A stretch of 64,000 bases of DNA from Mesorhizobium sp. (GTDB lineage: Bacteria; Pseudomonadota; Alphaproteobacteria; Rhizobiales; Rhizobiaceae), in the NCBI RefSeq assembly GCF_004962245.1, contig NZ_SUHQ01000031.1, positions 1-64,000 of the forward strand, given 5' to 3'. The notes beneath the pieces are model-generated. The model was not told the origin of the DNA, made no database searches, and saw only the letters and a program-made list of their open reading frames with translations. The stretch's first letter is position 1. The number at the start of each line of letters is the position of its first letter. Shown piece by piece: positions 17,711 to 26,894 of the stretch. A program made the translations under genes and the position numbers.

Positions 17711-17846
17711 GGCAGGAGCCGCCTTCGTGACCTTAAATCTTAATATATGATTAACGATCAAACCCGCGCTCTCCCCGGGTAACTCTTATGAAAGACTGAA
17801 CCGTTAGGTATCTTGGCAGAGTAGTCTTGAAAAAGAATATATTCGA

Positions 17847-19289
17847 TTGACTAATATTTCAATCATCAGCCACGCCGACGGATCTCGGTGCTGGGAAATT
17901 GAGCTTCTCGTGCGGTTGAAAGCGGCTGGTCACGTGGTTTCGAGTTGCCACGCGTCGGCGCCTGCGCCTATCGCACGCGGGCTCGATAAAGTGCTGGCGA
18001 TCGAAAGCCGACGCTTCGGTCCCTCGCTGGCAAGCCGTTCCAAGCCATTGCCGTCAGACGATGCCGGTCCCGCCGATCTTGTAGTCGATCTCACGGGCAG
18101 GGCCGCGGGACAAGGCACACCCGTCTTGACGCTCGAATTTTGCGGCCGCAGCACCTTTCCCGCCGGTGTGACCGAGATGCTGGCGAGCGGGCGTTTGCCA
18201 GAACTTGCCGTTCGCCTCGATGGCGTTACAGTCGCCCGGGGGCGACCAATGCTCGGCGACCGGCTTTGGCTGTCTCGCAGCTGCAACGACCTGCTCGCCG
18301 GGGCCATCTCGCTGGTTGTGCAAAGCGTCGCCCGTTTTTCCGCGGGCAAACTTGTGCCAATTGCCGATAGCCCGGCGCCGACCCTCAAGACCGGCGGTTT
18401 TGCCCGGCACTATCTGCCCTTCTTCTGCAGGGGGGTGGTCGATCGCGCCATGCAAAAACTCAGACTTGGACGACGCCCCTTCTATTGGCAGGTTGCCTAT
18501 CGGCTGATCGGCGGGCCAGGTGTTGCCGAGACCGGGCAACTCGACGGTACGCCGTTCACCGTCCTCGCGGACGATGGCCAGCGATTCTACGCCGATCCCT
18601 TCGTCCTCGAGCGGGACGGCCGCCACTATCTGTTTGTCGAGGAGTTTCCCTACGCTACGGGTCGCGGGGTGATTTCTGTCACCGAACTGGGCGACGATGG
18701 CACTTTCGGCGTGCCGAGGGTGGTGCTGGAGGAACCGCACCACCTGTCGTATCCGCAGGTGTTCGCTCACGACGGCGAGATTTTCATGATTCCTGAAAGT
18801 GGGACGGCGCGCGAGCTTGTGCTCTATCGCGCCGCGCAGTTTCCAGATCGCTGGGTACGCGACACCGTGCTGATGACGAACAAGGATTTCAATGACGCCA
18901 CGCTGCTCGAATCCGATGGACGCTTCTGGCTGTTGGGAACGGAGCGGTTCGGTTACGGCAGCGCCTCGGACACGATGGCCGTCTATTCCGCACCCTCGCT
19001 GCGCGGACCATGGGTAGCGCATACGCTCAACCCCATCGCCGTCGATCACTCGGCCACTCGGCCCGGCGGCGCCCTTATCCGCCAGGGCGGTGCTCTGGTG
19101 CTGCCGGTGCAAAACGGATCAAGAGCCTATGGCGGCGGTCTGGGGTTGATGCGGCTGGATCGGCTTGACGATTTCGATGTCCGTCTTGCGCCGCCTCGCC
19201 CGATCGGCCCGGGGCCAGCATGGGCTCGCGCGGGCATCCACACGCTTAACCGCGCAGGCCGTGTCGAGGTTGTGGACAGCGCCGGCTGA
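17847..19289 (+). CDS. Exopolysaccharide-cluster protein with GINT1-like beta-propeller domain
   Basis: A 480-residue protein with two parts. Residues 1-200 look like a short alpha/beta domain starting NISIISHADGSRCWEIELL, somewhat like formyltransferase-related N-termini, but I do not recognise it firmly. Residues about 215-470 contain repeated strand-turn elements such as FYADPFVLERDGRHYLFVEE and YPQVFAHDGEIFMIPES. These resemble the N-terminal beta-propeller domain annotated in plant glucosamine inositolphosphorylceramide transferase 1 and in bacterial polysaccharide-cluster proteins. The repeats also recall GH43/GH32 five-bladed propellers, so sugar binding or cleavage is possible. The start is a TTG with only a weak AAAGAA upstream, so the N-terminus is uncertain. 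Function is unknown. Confidence 0.68.
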   Translation: MTNISIISHADGSRCWEIELLVRLKAAGHVVSSCHASAPAPIARGLDKVLAIESRRFGPSLASRSKPLPSDDAGPADLVVDLTGRAAGQGTPVLTLEFCGRSTFPAGVTEMLASGRLPELAVRLDGVTVARGRPMLGDRLWLSRSCNDLLAGAISLVVQSVARFSAGKLVPIADSPAPTLKTGGFARHYLPFFCRGVVDRAMQKLRLGRRPFYWQVAYRLIGGPGVAETGQLDGTPFTVLADDGQRFYADPFVLERDGRHYLFVEEFPYATGRGVISVTELGDDGTFGVPRVVLEEPHHLSYPQVFAHDGEIFMIPESGTARELVLYRAAQFPDRWVRDTVLMTNKDFNDATLLESDGRFWLLGTERFGYGSASDTMAVYSAPSLRGPWVAHTLNPIAVDHSATRPGGALIRQGGALVLPVQNGSRAYGGGLGLMRLDRLDDFDVRLAPPRPIGPGPAWARAGIHTLNRAGRVEVVDSAG

Positions 19290-19307
19290 CGCGTCTGGAG
19301 CCTGTGC

Positions 19308-20621
19308 TTATCCGAGCCGATCCAGTTTCGGCGCGGATGCGACCGGGGCCGAAGATGTGCTCTTCGGCTGGTTTCTATACGGCACGTTTCTATAGGCAAG
19401 CAGCAACACCACGATTATCGTGATCTCCGGCGATTTTGACGAGAGCGCGTTATTCGACAGCGCAGCAAGCAAGAACGTCATGGTGCCGACCCATGCAGGC
19501 AGCGGCGCCGCGCGCAACAGCCGGAAAACGAGCCAGAATATCAGCACGGTAAAGAGCACGGCTATGGGCAGGCCGAAGAGCATGATGATGACCACCGGCG
19601 CGCTCTCGATGTAGGGCAGATGCAGCTTCTCGTTGACGATCGCGAGGAGGTCGTCGACGTTCATACCAAACAGGATGTCTTTCCAACTGACAAGTCCGAA
19701 CACCTGGTAGATCGTCACCCGCGCCATGAAATTTTCGTCAAAGATCGTGTTGCTAAATCGATTAAGCAACCCGCCCGAAAACAGTACGGCCACCAGCGCT
19801 GCGCCACCCGCCAGGGCGAACAGCAGCACGACGGCCTTGGCCTGCCGCTGGTGCCTGGGCGTCAGGCGCGGCCAAGGCACGAACATCAGCAAAATGAGGG
19901 TTTCTCCGGCGGCGAGCATCAAGGCGGCGCGAGCGCCTGACGCAGCACAACCGACGAGCAATACGAAGATCGATACCACCCGCACCCATATGCGCCAGCG
20001 CGTTAGCGGTACGAATCCGATGGCTGTGGCGCAGAGCGCTCCCAATGCCAGCGGGTGCGCCGATAGGCCGATTGGCCTGAACTGCAATTCCCTGAGACCG
20101 TAAGGCAGAAATCGATGTTGAGTCACCGCTTCGATCGTGCCGATCACAGCGCTGAGGATCACCATTACAAGCACGACGTCACCCAACGCCCGCCGCACAT
20201 CCGCGTTCAAGGCCAGCATCAACAGGCCCGCCGCGCCCCCCACCAGATAGGTATCGATGATGAACCCCGAGGAGCCGGCCCGGCCGGTGATGAACAGATA
20301 CGGCACCAGCGCGAACATCAGCGCAGAATAAAGCAGCAAAGCCTTGAATATTCCAATTTCGTCGCCCTGCAGCAGAAATGGCCGACTGAAAAGAACGAGA
20401 GGAAGCAGCATAAAGATAGCATAGGTGCCGAAATGCAATTTTTCGTAGAACGAGCCTCCCTGGGCCGTATAGTCGACGACCATGTTCATCATCTGCGGTG
20501 ACACAGTGAAGCGGAGCAGGAACGCGAAGGCCGCGCATAGGAAAAACAGAAGCGACAGCGCGTTCTGGCGACGCGCCTGGCTGGACAACAATCGTTCCGA
20601 TGCGGCGGCGGGATAGCTCAT
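19308..20621 (-). CDS. O-antigen ligase/polymerase-like (Wzy-type) membrane protein
   Basis: A 437-residue polytopic membrane protein with about 10-12 hydrophobic segments and one larger loop near residues 290-340, as in Wzy polymerases and O-antigen ligases. The segment RPIGLSAHPLALGALCATA contains the GLSAHPL-type sequence common in VpsF/Wzy-like polymerases, and ASGARAALMLA matches the conserved SGSRAA-like element of the family. It should join repeat units or ligate the polymer on the periplasmic face. ATG 20621 begins the gene, which is divergent from the Wzz-like gene across 171 bases and converges with the propeller gene with only 18 bases between stops. Confidence 0.8.
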   Translation of the reverse strand: MSYPAAASERLLSSQARRQNALSLLFFLCAAFAFLLRFTVSPQMMNMVVDYTAQGGSFYEKLHFGTYAIFMLLPLVLFSRPFLLQGDEIGIFKALLLYSALMFALVPYLFITGRAGSSGFIIDTYLVGGAAGLLMLALNADVRRALGDVVLVMVILSAVIGTIEAVTQHRFLPYGLRELQFRPIGLSAHPLALGALCATAIGFVPLTRWRIWVRVVSIFVLLVGCAASGARAALMLAAGETLILLMFVPWPRLTPRHQRQAKAVVLLFALAGGAALVAVLFSGGLLNRFSNTIFDENFMARVTIYQVFGLVSWKDILFGMNVDDLLAIVNEKLHLPYIESAPVVIIMLFGLPIAVLFTVLIFWLVFRLLRAAPLPAWVGTMTFLLAALSNNALSSKSPEITIIVVLLLAYRNVPYRNQPKSTSSAPVASAPKLDRLG

Positions 20622-20792
20622 GGCCCATCCAGATGGAGGTATTCAAACGGCATTCTGGCCAACGCGGTCCATTCACGGGTCCGCCGAACGGACGCGGCGC
20701 GTGAATCGGCAAAATATGCCAACTTGGAAAATGAGATGTTAACGATCTTTCTGTAGTGCTGGCCCGCGTCGCGAATAACAAGAGTTAGCATC

Positions 20793-22358
20793 ATGTCCGC
20801 CGCTTCCGGCACTCCCCCTCCCCCTGCGGCGGATTCCGACATCAGCGCACTCGAGCGGATCGCCAATGCGCGGCGCGCCAGCAGGGCAAGGCTGCAACAG
20901 GATGCCCCAGTCATGGCACGCACCTCCGGACCTGTCATGCCGCACACACCCGAGCCTGTCCCTACGGTGACGCTCGACAAGATCGGCGATTTCCTTGAGC
21001 TCGATTTTCGCCGCCTGTTTGTCTGGCTGCGTGCCGGCCTCGTCATAGCATGCATGCTGGCAGTGGCCGGCGGCGTCATCGGTGCCGCCTATGGGTTGCT
21101 GAGCAAACAGCGTTTTACCGTCGCGACGGAAATCCTCATCAATCCCGCCAATTTGCAGATTGTGGAAAACGACCTCTACTCGCAGCCGGGCCAGATCGAC
21201 GGCCAAGTGCTCAACGCGCGCAGCAAGCAGCGTATCTTGACCTCGGGCAACGTGCTTGCACATGTAGTGGACGAACTCGGTCTGGCCAACGATCCGGAGT
21301 TTTACGACCCGGACCGGAGCGCCCCGGCGTCTGGCGCTGAGGTGAGTGGCACCAAGGCCGATCCGAAGCTTATCGCCCAGAAGAGCCTGGCGGAGCGGGT
21401 CAGTGTCTCTGCAGATGAAACGTCGTTCGTCACAACCCTCTCGGTATCGGCGGAAACCACCGGCAAGGCGATCCTGATCTCGCAAGCCATGGTCAAGGCT
21501 TTCCAGGAAGAACTGGCCAAGGCCGAAGCTGCTGGTGCCGGCCGTGCCGCGGCTGCTCTTGACGGCCGGCTCGGCCAACTCAAGCGCGACGTGCAGGCAG
21601 CCGAAGAGAAGGTCGAGAGCTACAGGCGTAGCCACAATCTGTCCGCCAGCAATGGCCAGCTTGTCAGCTCGCAGACGATGACACAGCTCAATAGCGAAAT
21701 TGTAGAGGCGCAATCGCGCGCAATCGCTGCGCAGGCAAGTTACGACTCCTTGGTTGCCTCCGGCGTCAATGGGGCCAACCCTGACCCTACAGTTTCGGAA
21801 GCACTCGCAGTGCTGCGCGACAAGGCAAACGGCCTGCGGCAGCAAATCGATTCACAGTCCATGACCTTCGGTCCGCGCCACCCGACGATCGTCAGGCTCA
21901 GGACGGAATTCGAAACCGTCAGTTCTCAACTCAGGTCGGAGTTCTCCCGCACGGTCGGCACGGCAAAAGCCAACCTTGATAGGGCCAAGGCTTCATTGGC
22001 TTCTCTCAACGCCAAGATGAACGATCTGAAGGGCAATGTTTTCACCGACAGCGAGTCCCAGGTCGCCCTACGTGAGCTTGAACGCGATGCCGCCTCGAAG
22101 AGGGCGGTCTACGAAAGCTTCCTGTCACGCGCGCGCCAAATCACCGAGCGCGAGCAGATCGACACCACAAATGTGCAGGTGATTTCCACCGCGGTGCCGC
22201 CAAAGGGGCGCTCGTGGCCGCCACGCACTCCCCTGGTGGCCGGGATGGGGGCCTTCGCCGGCTTTGCTCTAGGCATGCTGCTCGCCATTGCCATGGGCAT
22301 CGTGCGCGACATGCGCCAGCCGCCGAATCGATCAGGCATCGGCGTCAGCCGAGCCTGA
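20793..22358 (+). CDS. Polysaccharide chain-length determinant (Wzz/GumC type) without kinase domain
   Basis: A 521-residue polysaccharide co-polymerase. A proline-rich cytoplasmic N-terminus (1-75) is followed by a transmembrane helix near 82-105, then the Wzz motif YGLLSKQRFTVATEILINP. A long periplasmic region with coiled coils at about 235-290 and 370-440 follows, then a second helix near 480-505 preceded by the proline-rich WPPRTPLVAG. The protein ends shortly after, so the cytoplasmic BY-kinase domain found in many Wzc proteins is absent, as in GumC. It should set polymer length and couple polymerisation to export. The next gene, a GT4 transferase, starts eight bases later. Confidence 0.88.
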   Translation: MSAASGTPPPPAADSDISALERIANARRASRARLQQDAPVMARTSGPVMPHTPEPVPTVTLDKIGDFLELDFRRLFVWLRAGLVIACMLAVAGGVIGAAYGLLSKQRFTVATEILINPANLQIVENDLYSQPGQIDGQVLNARSKQRILTSGNVLAHVVDELGLANDPEFYDPDRSAPASGAEVSGTKADPKLIAQKSLAERVSVSADETSFVTTLSVSAETTGKAILISQAMVKAFQEELAKAEAAGAGRAAAALDGRLGQLKRDVQAAEEKVESYRRSHNLSASNGQLVSSQTMTQLNSEIVEAQSRAIAAQASYDSLVASGVNGANPDPTVSEALAVLRDKANGLRQQIDSQSMTFGPRHPTIVRLRTEFETVSSQLRSEFSRTVGTAKANLDRAKASLASLNAKMNDLKGNVFTDSESQVALRELERDAASKRAVYESFLSRARQITEREQIDTTNVQVISTAVPPKGRSWPPRTPLVAGMGAFAGFALGMLLAIAMGIVRDMRQPPNRSGIGVSRA

Positions 22359-22366
22359 ATCCAGGC

Positions 22367-23473
22367 ATGCCAAAGCGCATTGTCTTTCATATTGCCAGTC
22401 TCAGGGGCGGCGGCGCCGAGCGTGTCTTCGTCCTCATGGCGAATGAATTGGCGTCCCGTGGGCACGATGTCACGCTTTTTACCTGGAACGCGGAAGGACC
22501 TAACGCTGCGCTGCGCTCGCCTGCCGTGCATCTGGTCGATTTCGGCCTTCCCATCCGGGGCGAGGGTTATGGCAAATGGGCAACGCTGAAGGGCGTCGTG
22601 CGAAGCGCACGTCTATTCAATCGCCTTGATCCCCACGCGGTCTATAGCGCTCCGGAATTTGCCAATCTGGTCGTGGCGCTGGCGCTTCTGTTGGCACGCA
22701 GCCGAGCAAGGTTCTTTCCAAGTTTCCACGCAGCCGCCTCACTGCCTTCCAGCGGTCTCGGCGCCAGAATAGCGGTCTGGTTTTCAACGCTGGTTGCAGC
22801 GCGCGCAACCAAAGCCATCGCCGTTTCTGCGGGTGTCGGCCGCGACATCATGGCCCGCGGTTTCCCCAGATCCAAGGTTGTCGTCATCAACAACCCGCTA
22901 CCGCCGGCTGTGGCGCTCCAGGGACATTCCTATGCCTGGCAGGCAAAGCTGGCGGCGATGGGCGATGGGCCGGTCATCGCCACCGCCGGACGCCTGGTGC
23001 CGGTCAAGGATCATCGGACTTTGCTCCGGGCCTTCGCCATCCTGCGCGCCGGCCGCCGCGCTCGGCTTGTCATCTTCGGCGAAGGCCCGCTGGCTGCCGA
23101 GTTGCGCGCCTATGCCCGGGAATCCGGTATAGGCGCCGATGTGCTTTTTGCTGGCTACGTCAACGATCCCGCGGCCTGCTACGCTGCAGCCGATCTGTTC
23201 GTCCTTTCCTCCACGAGCGAGGGCTTTGGCAATGTGTTGGTCGAGGCCATGGCTGCTGGTGTGCCGGTGGTCTCCACGGATGCGCCGCATGGCCCGCGCG
23301 AGATCCTCGGTGACGGTCGTTTCGGCGCCTTGGTGCCGGTTGGCGATGCCGCGGCCCTGGCAAAGGCAATGGCTGAGATGCTGGACCACCCCACTTCTGA
23401 CGCCATCCTGAAAAGCAGGGCAGCGGATTTCGAAGTTGAAAAGATCGGGGATAGATACGAAGCTCTGCTCTAG
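22367..23473 (+). CDS. Glycosyltransferase family 4 protein
   Basis: A 368-residue GT4 glycosyltransferase. The N-terminus KRIVFHIASLRGGGAERVFV is the usual acceptor-lobe start, with GGGAERV typical of the family. The C-terminal donor lobe has GRLVPVKDHRTLLRAFA and the E-x7-E motif in STSEGFGNVLVEAMAAGVP (positions about 295-315). It is predicted cytoplasmic, working on the lipid-linked oligosaccharide of this cluster. ATG 22367 lies eight bases after the stop of the Wzz-like gene, so the two form an operon. A longer frame starts inside the Wzz-like gene and was rejected. It marks the right end of the polysaccharide island. Confidence 0.9.
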   Translation: MPKRIVFHIASLRGGGAERVFVLMANELASRGHDVTLFTWNAEGPNAALRSPAVHLVDFGLPIRGEGYGKWATLKGVVRSARLFNRLDPHAVYSAPEFANLVVALALLLARSRARFFPSFHAAASLPSSGLGARIAVWFSTLVAARATKAIAVSAGVGRDIMARGFPRSKVVVINNPLPPAVALQGHSYAWQAKLAAMGDGPVIATAGRLVPVKDHRTLLRAFAILRAGRRARLVIFGEGPLAAELRAYARESGIGADVLFAGYVNDPAACYAAADLFVLSSTSEGFGNVLVEAMAAGVPVVSTDAPHGPREILGDGRFGALVPVGDAAALAKAMAEMLDHPTSDAILKSRAADFEVEKIGDRYEALL

Positions 23474-23681
23474 CCAGGAACTCCGCGCTGGCGTTCATTG
23501 ATGCAGCCGCTATCGCCATTCGCATCGATCAGCATCGGTGCATCGCGGTTGGGCGGTGCAGTGCCCAAGCAGGATCGGTGTCAGATACATCGGAATCTGA
23601 TATTGGCCGAAGAGAAGCACTGGGTCGGTCACAACGGCGGGCGCACAGCCGCACGGCGATTCTTTTTAACGGGATGTTCGA

Positions 23682-24884
23682 ATGAGACATGTGTGGCGTT
23701 GGTTCGGCCCTGTCGACAAGGTGACGATCGCGGATGCGCGTCAAGCCGGTGCGCAAGGCATCGTCTCGGCCCTTCACCACGTTCCTTACGGCGCAGTCTG
23801 GCTGCCAGCCGAAATCGAAAGACGTCAGCGCGAAGTCGCATCTTTGCCGGATGGAAGCGCAAGCGATCTGAACTGGGAGGTCGTCGAGAGCCTGCCGGTT
23901 TCCGAAGCGATCAAGACGCAGGTCGGCGAATGGCGCAGCCATATAGCCAACTACAGGACATCACTGGAGAACCTGGCGCAGGCCGGCATTTCGGTCATCT
24001 GCTACAATTTCATGCCCGTGCTCGATTGGACCCGCACTGACCTCGCCTGGCGCCTGCCGCATGGCGGCACCACCATGCGCTTCGATTTGGTCGATTTCGC
24101 CGCATTCGACATCCATATCCTGAGACGCAAAGGGGCGCTCGGCGATTACACACCGGAACTCGTCTCCGAGGCGGAGCGGCGATACGCGCAGATGGATGAC
24201 GTTGCGCGCAGGATTCTGGCAAGAAGCGTCAATTCCGGTCTGCCCGGCTCGACCGAAGACACGTCTCTCGATGGTCTCGCGGCTCAACTGTCACGCTATG
24301 ACCGCATCGATGCAACAACCCTGCGCCAGCATTTCGTCGACTTCCTGGCCGAGGTCGTGCCTACGGCCGAACGCCTCGGTCTGCGTCTCTGCTGCCACCC
24401 GGACGATCCGCCGTTTCCGCTGCTGGGCCTGCCGCGCATCATGTCGACCGAGGCCGACTACAGCTACATTCTGGACGCAATCGACAGCCCGGCCAACGGG
24501 GCGACACTGTGCACGGGATCGCTCGGCGCAAGACCAGATAATGATCTGCCCGGCATGATCGGGCGGCTGGGACCAAGAATCCATTTCGCGCATCTGCGCA
24601 ATGTGCGCAAGGAAGCGGCTGGCATGCCCTGCTCTTTCCACGAGGACGAGCATCTTGCCGGCGACACCGACATGGTGGCGGTGGTGGCGGCGCTGCTCCA
24701 CGAAGAGGCGCGGCGCAAGAAGGAAGGACGCCCGGACGCCGTCATCCCGATGCGCCCCGATCATGGCCAGGATATCCTCGATGACCTCACACGTGGCGCC
24801 CAGCCTGGCTATCCGGCCATCGGTCGGCTCAAGGGACTGGCCGAACTCCGCGGCGTCGAGCATGCCATTCGCAAGGCGACATAA
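23682..24884 (+). CDS. uxuA: Mannonate dehydratase
   Basis: A 400-residue protein matching UxuA (family length about 390-400), which removes water from D-mannonate to give 2-keto-3-deoxy-D-gluconate in hexuronate breakdown. Family signatures include CYNFMPVLDWTRTDL, LRLCCHPDDPPFPL with the metal-binding Cys/His, HFAHLRNVRK, FHEDEHLAGDTDM and PMRPDHGQ. It is cytoplasmic and needs Fe2+ or Mn2+. No uxuB or uxaC gene is adjacent. The SDR gene at 27380 could supply the preceding reduction of fructuronate to mannonate, which is an inference. It stands 208 bases after the polysaccharide island and 107 bases before the ABC ATPase gene. Confidence 0.94.
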   Translation: MRHVWRWFGPVDKVTIADARQAGAQGIVSALHHVPYGAVWLPAEIERRQREVASLPDGSASDLNWEVVESLPVSEAIKTQVGEWRSHIANYRTSLENLAQAGISVICYNFMPVLDWTRTDLAWRLPHGGTTMRFDLVDFAAFDIHILRRKGALGDYTPELVSEAERRYAQMDDVARRILARSVNSGLPGSTEDTSLDGLAAQLSRYDRIDATTLRQHFVDFLAEVVPTAERLGLRLCCHPDDPPFPLLGLPRIMSTEADYSYILDAIDSPANGATLCTGSLGARPDNDLPGMIGRLGPRIHFAHLRNVRKEAAGMPCSFHEDEHLAGDTDMVAVVAALLHEEARRKKEGRPDAVIPMRPDHGQDILDDLTRGAQPGYPAIGRLKGLAELRGVEHAIRKAT

Positions 24885-24991
24885 GGATAAAGACACCTCG
24901 GTGCCTGATCTCACAAATGCGGGCTTGCGCTGACGGTGGAACGTGCGGCTAGTATGCGTTGTCAGATCATTGGACTTCGAAAGGCCAAGCA

Positions 24992-26638
24992 ATGCTGCCG
25001 AGCGAAATGACTACAGGCGACCCGATCGAGGAAGCTGTTCTGTCCGTTCGAAATCTGACAATCCGCCTGCCCAGGAACATGGAGCGTGAGAACGCGGTCG
25101 AAAACATATCCTTCGACATGAAGAAGGGTGAGATGCTGTGCATCGTCGGCGAATCCGGCTCCGGCAAGTCCGTCACCGCCAATGCGATCATGGGCCTGCT
25201 GCCATCTTCGGTGCGGATCACGCAGGGAAGCATCCGGTTCAAGGGCCACGATCTGGCCAGCGCCCGGGAAGACGTTCTGCGCGGCCTCAGGGGCCGTTCG
25301 GTCTCCATCGTCTTCCAGGATCCGCTTTCGGCGCTCAATCCGCTGATGACCGTCGGCCAGCAGGTTGCGGAGGTCATGGAAGCGCACCACGCAGGCACTT
25401 CGGCGACCCGCACGAAGGCGGTTGTCGATCTGCTCGGCGAAGTCGGCCTGCCGGAGCCGGAGGTTCTGCGTCACCAGTATCCGTTCCAACTCTCGGGCGG
25501 GCAACGCCAGCGCGTCATGATCGCTATGGCGCTCGCGCTCGGACCCGATCTGCTGATCGCCGACGAGCCGACGACGGCTCTCGACGTCACCACCCAGGCG
25601 CAGATCCTGGCGTTGATCCGGCGGCTGCAGCGCGAAAAGAACATGAGCGTCATGTTCATCACGCACGATTTTGGCGTCGTCGCGGAAATCGCCGATCGCG
25701 TCATCGTCATGGAGAAAGGTGCGATGGTCGAACAAGGCGTCGCTTCCGACGTGCTCGGCAATCCAAGCCATCCCTACACCAAGCGACTGATCGCCGCCGT
25801 TCCGCACATGATCGAGAACGAGACGAAGTCGCGCGGCGATGCTCCGATTGTGCTGGAGGTGCAGAAGCTCGACAAGACCTACCGGCCGGGCATCGGCTTC
25901 TTCTCGCGGTCGCGCATCGTGCACGCCGTCAAGCAGGTCAGCTTCGAGGTCCGCCGGGGCCGGACGCTCGGGATCGTCGGCGAGTCCGGCTCGGGAAAAT
26001 CTTCCCTCGGCCGCGTCCTCCTGAAGCTGCTGGACAGCGACGGCGGCAGCATTCTGTTCGACGGCAAGGATATCGCGGCACTTTCGGCTTCCGAGTTCCG
26101 GCCGATGCGGCCGCACATCCAGATGATTTTCCAGGATCCTTTCGCCTCGCTCAATCCGCGGCAGACGATCGCCAAGATCCTCACCGTCGGCCCGATGGCG
26201 CACGGCCTGCCCGCTCGCGAAGCGCGCGCGAAAGCGTTGAAGCTGCTTCGGCTGGTCGGGCTCGACGAGGGTGCCTACGACCGGTTTCCGCATGAATTCT
26301 CAGGCGGCCAGCGTCAGCGGATCGGCATCGCTCGGGCTCTGATGATGGACCCCAAGGTCCTGGTCGCCGACGAAGCGGTCTCCGCCCTCGACGTCTCCAT
26401 CCAGGCGCAGATCCTCGATCTGCTGGCCAATATCCAGGAGGAAATGAAGATAGCCATGATCTTCATCACTCACGACCTGAGAGTGGCAAGCCGTATCTGT
26501 GACGAGATTCTGGTCATGAACCGCGGCGAAGTCGTGGAATCCGGCCCGCCCTGGCAGATATTCCGATCGCCACGTCACGCCTATACAAGGCAACTCATCT
26601 CTGCCATTCCCGGCAAGGAATGGGTCCCCGCCGCCTAG
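24992..26638 (+). CDS. Dipeptide/oligopeptide-type ABC transporter, fused double ATP-binding protein
   Basis: A 548-residue protein carrying two complete ABC ATPases in one chain, equivalent to DppD plus DppF (as in GsiA or YejF). Domain 1 has GESGSGKS at about residue 50, LSGGQRQRV and LLIADEPT. Domain 2 has GESGSGKS at about residue 332, FSGGQRQRI and VLVADEAVSALD, with alanine in place of the usual proline after Asp-Glu. It should energise the permeases encoded at 31278-33126. ATG 24992 has AAAGG eight bases upstream; a TTG at 24959 is less convincing. It is separated from its partner genes by the MarR, SDR and oxidase genes. Confidence 0.93.
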   Translation: MLPSEMTTGDPIEEAVLSVRNLTIRLPRNMERENAVENISFDMKKGEMLCIVGESGSGKSVTANAIMGLLPSSVRITQGSIRFKGHDLASAREDVLRGLRGRSVSIVFQDPLSALNPLMTVGQQVAEVMEAHHAGTSATRTKAVVDLLGEVGLPEPEVLRHQYPFQLSGGQRQRVMIAMALALGPDLLIADEPTTALDVTTQAQILALIRRLQREKNMSVMFITHDFGVVAEIADRVIVMEKGAMVEQGVASDVLGNPSHPYTKRLIAAVPHMIENETKSRGDAPIVLEVQKLDKTYRPGIGFFSRSRIVHAVKQVSFEVRRGRTLGIVGESGSGKSSLGRVLLKLLDSDGGSILFDGKDIAALSASEFRPMRPHIQMIFQDPFASLNPRQTIAKILTVGPMAHGLPAREARAKALKLLRLVGLDEGAYDRFPHEFSGGQRQRIGIARALMMDPKVLVADEAVSALDVSIQAQILDLLANIQEEMKIAMIFITHDLRVASRICDEILVMNRGEVVESGPPWQIFRSPRHAYTRQLISAIPGKEWVPAA

Positions 26639-26753
26639 GCGGAGATCGGGAAAGTCCCGCGATCCATCTATCACGGTGCCGATAGAGACGTGGCCGCAAG
26701 GCCGTTTCTCGACCGAACCGCACGCGCATCTTCGGACCTTCCCGCAGGGAAGA

Positions 26754-26797
26754 TAGTTGCTTTTGTCCATCAAAAGTAGTTGCAATTGTCCACTACC
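26754..26797. promoter_or_regulatory. Candidate MarR operator: direct repeat plus palindrome
   Basis: The 16-base element TAGTTGCnnTTGTCCA occurs at 26754-26769 (TT in the middle) and 26777-26792 (AA), spaced 23 bases start to start. The second copy also forms a palindrome with arms GTAGT/ACTAC over 26776-26796. It lies about 100 bases upstream of the marR start in the 256-base gap after the ABC ATPase gene. Binding by the adjacent MarR protein is an inference from position and symmetry. Confidence 0.5.
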
Positions 26798-26894
26798 CGC
26801 TCAACTATGTCTTTGAAGGCTCGCGGCAACCCCATTTTCGAGGCTGCCGGTGATCTCGATGCAGGCTGTCAGGGAAGCCTCAGGAGAGTGTCCG

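Noticed and set aside
24962..26293. Minus-strand frame of 443 codons opposite the fused ABC ATPase gene
   Set aside because: Composition is rich in Arg, Asp and His as expected from the reverse frame of a GC-rich gene. The plus strand encodes two complete ABC domains.
26631..26642. Palindrome CCGCC-TA-GGCGG at the end of the ABC ATPase gene as a terminator
   Set aside because: The two-base centre cannot form a hairpin loop of normal size and no T run follows.
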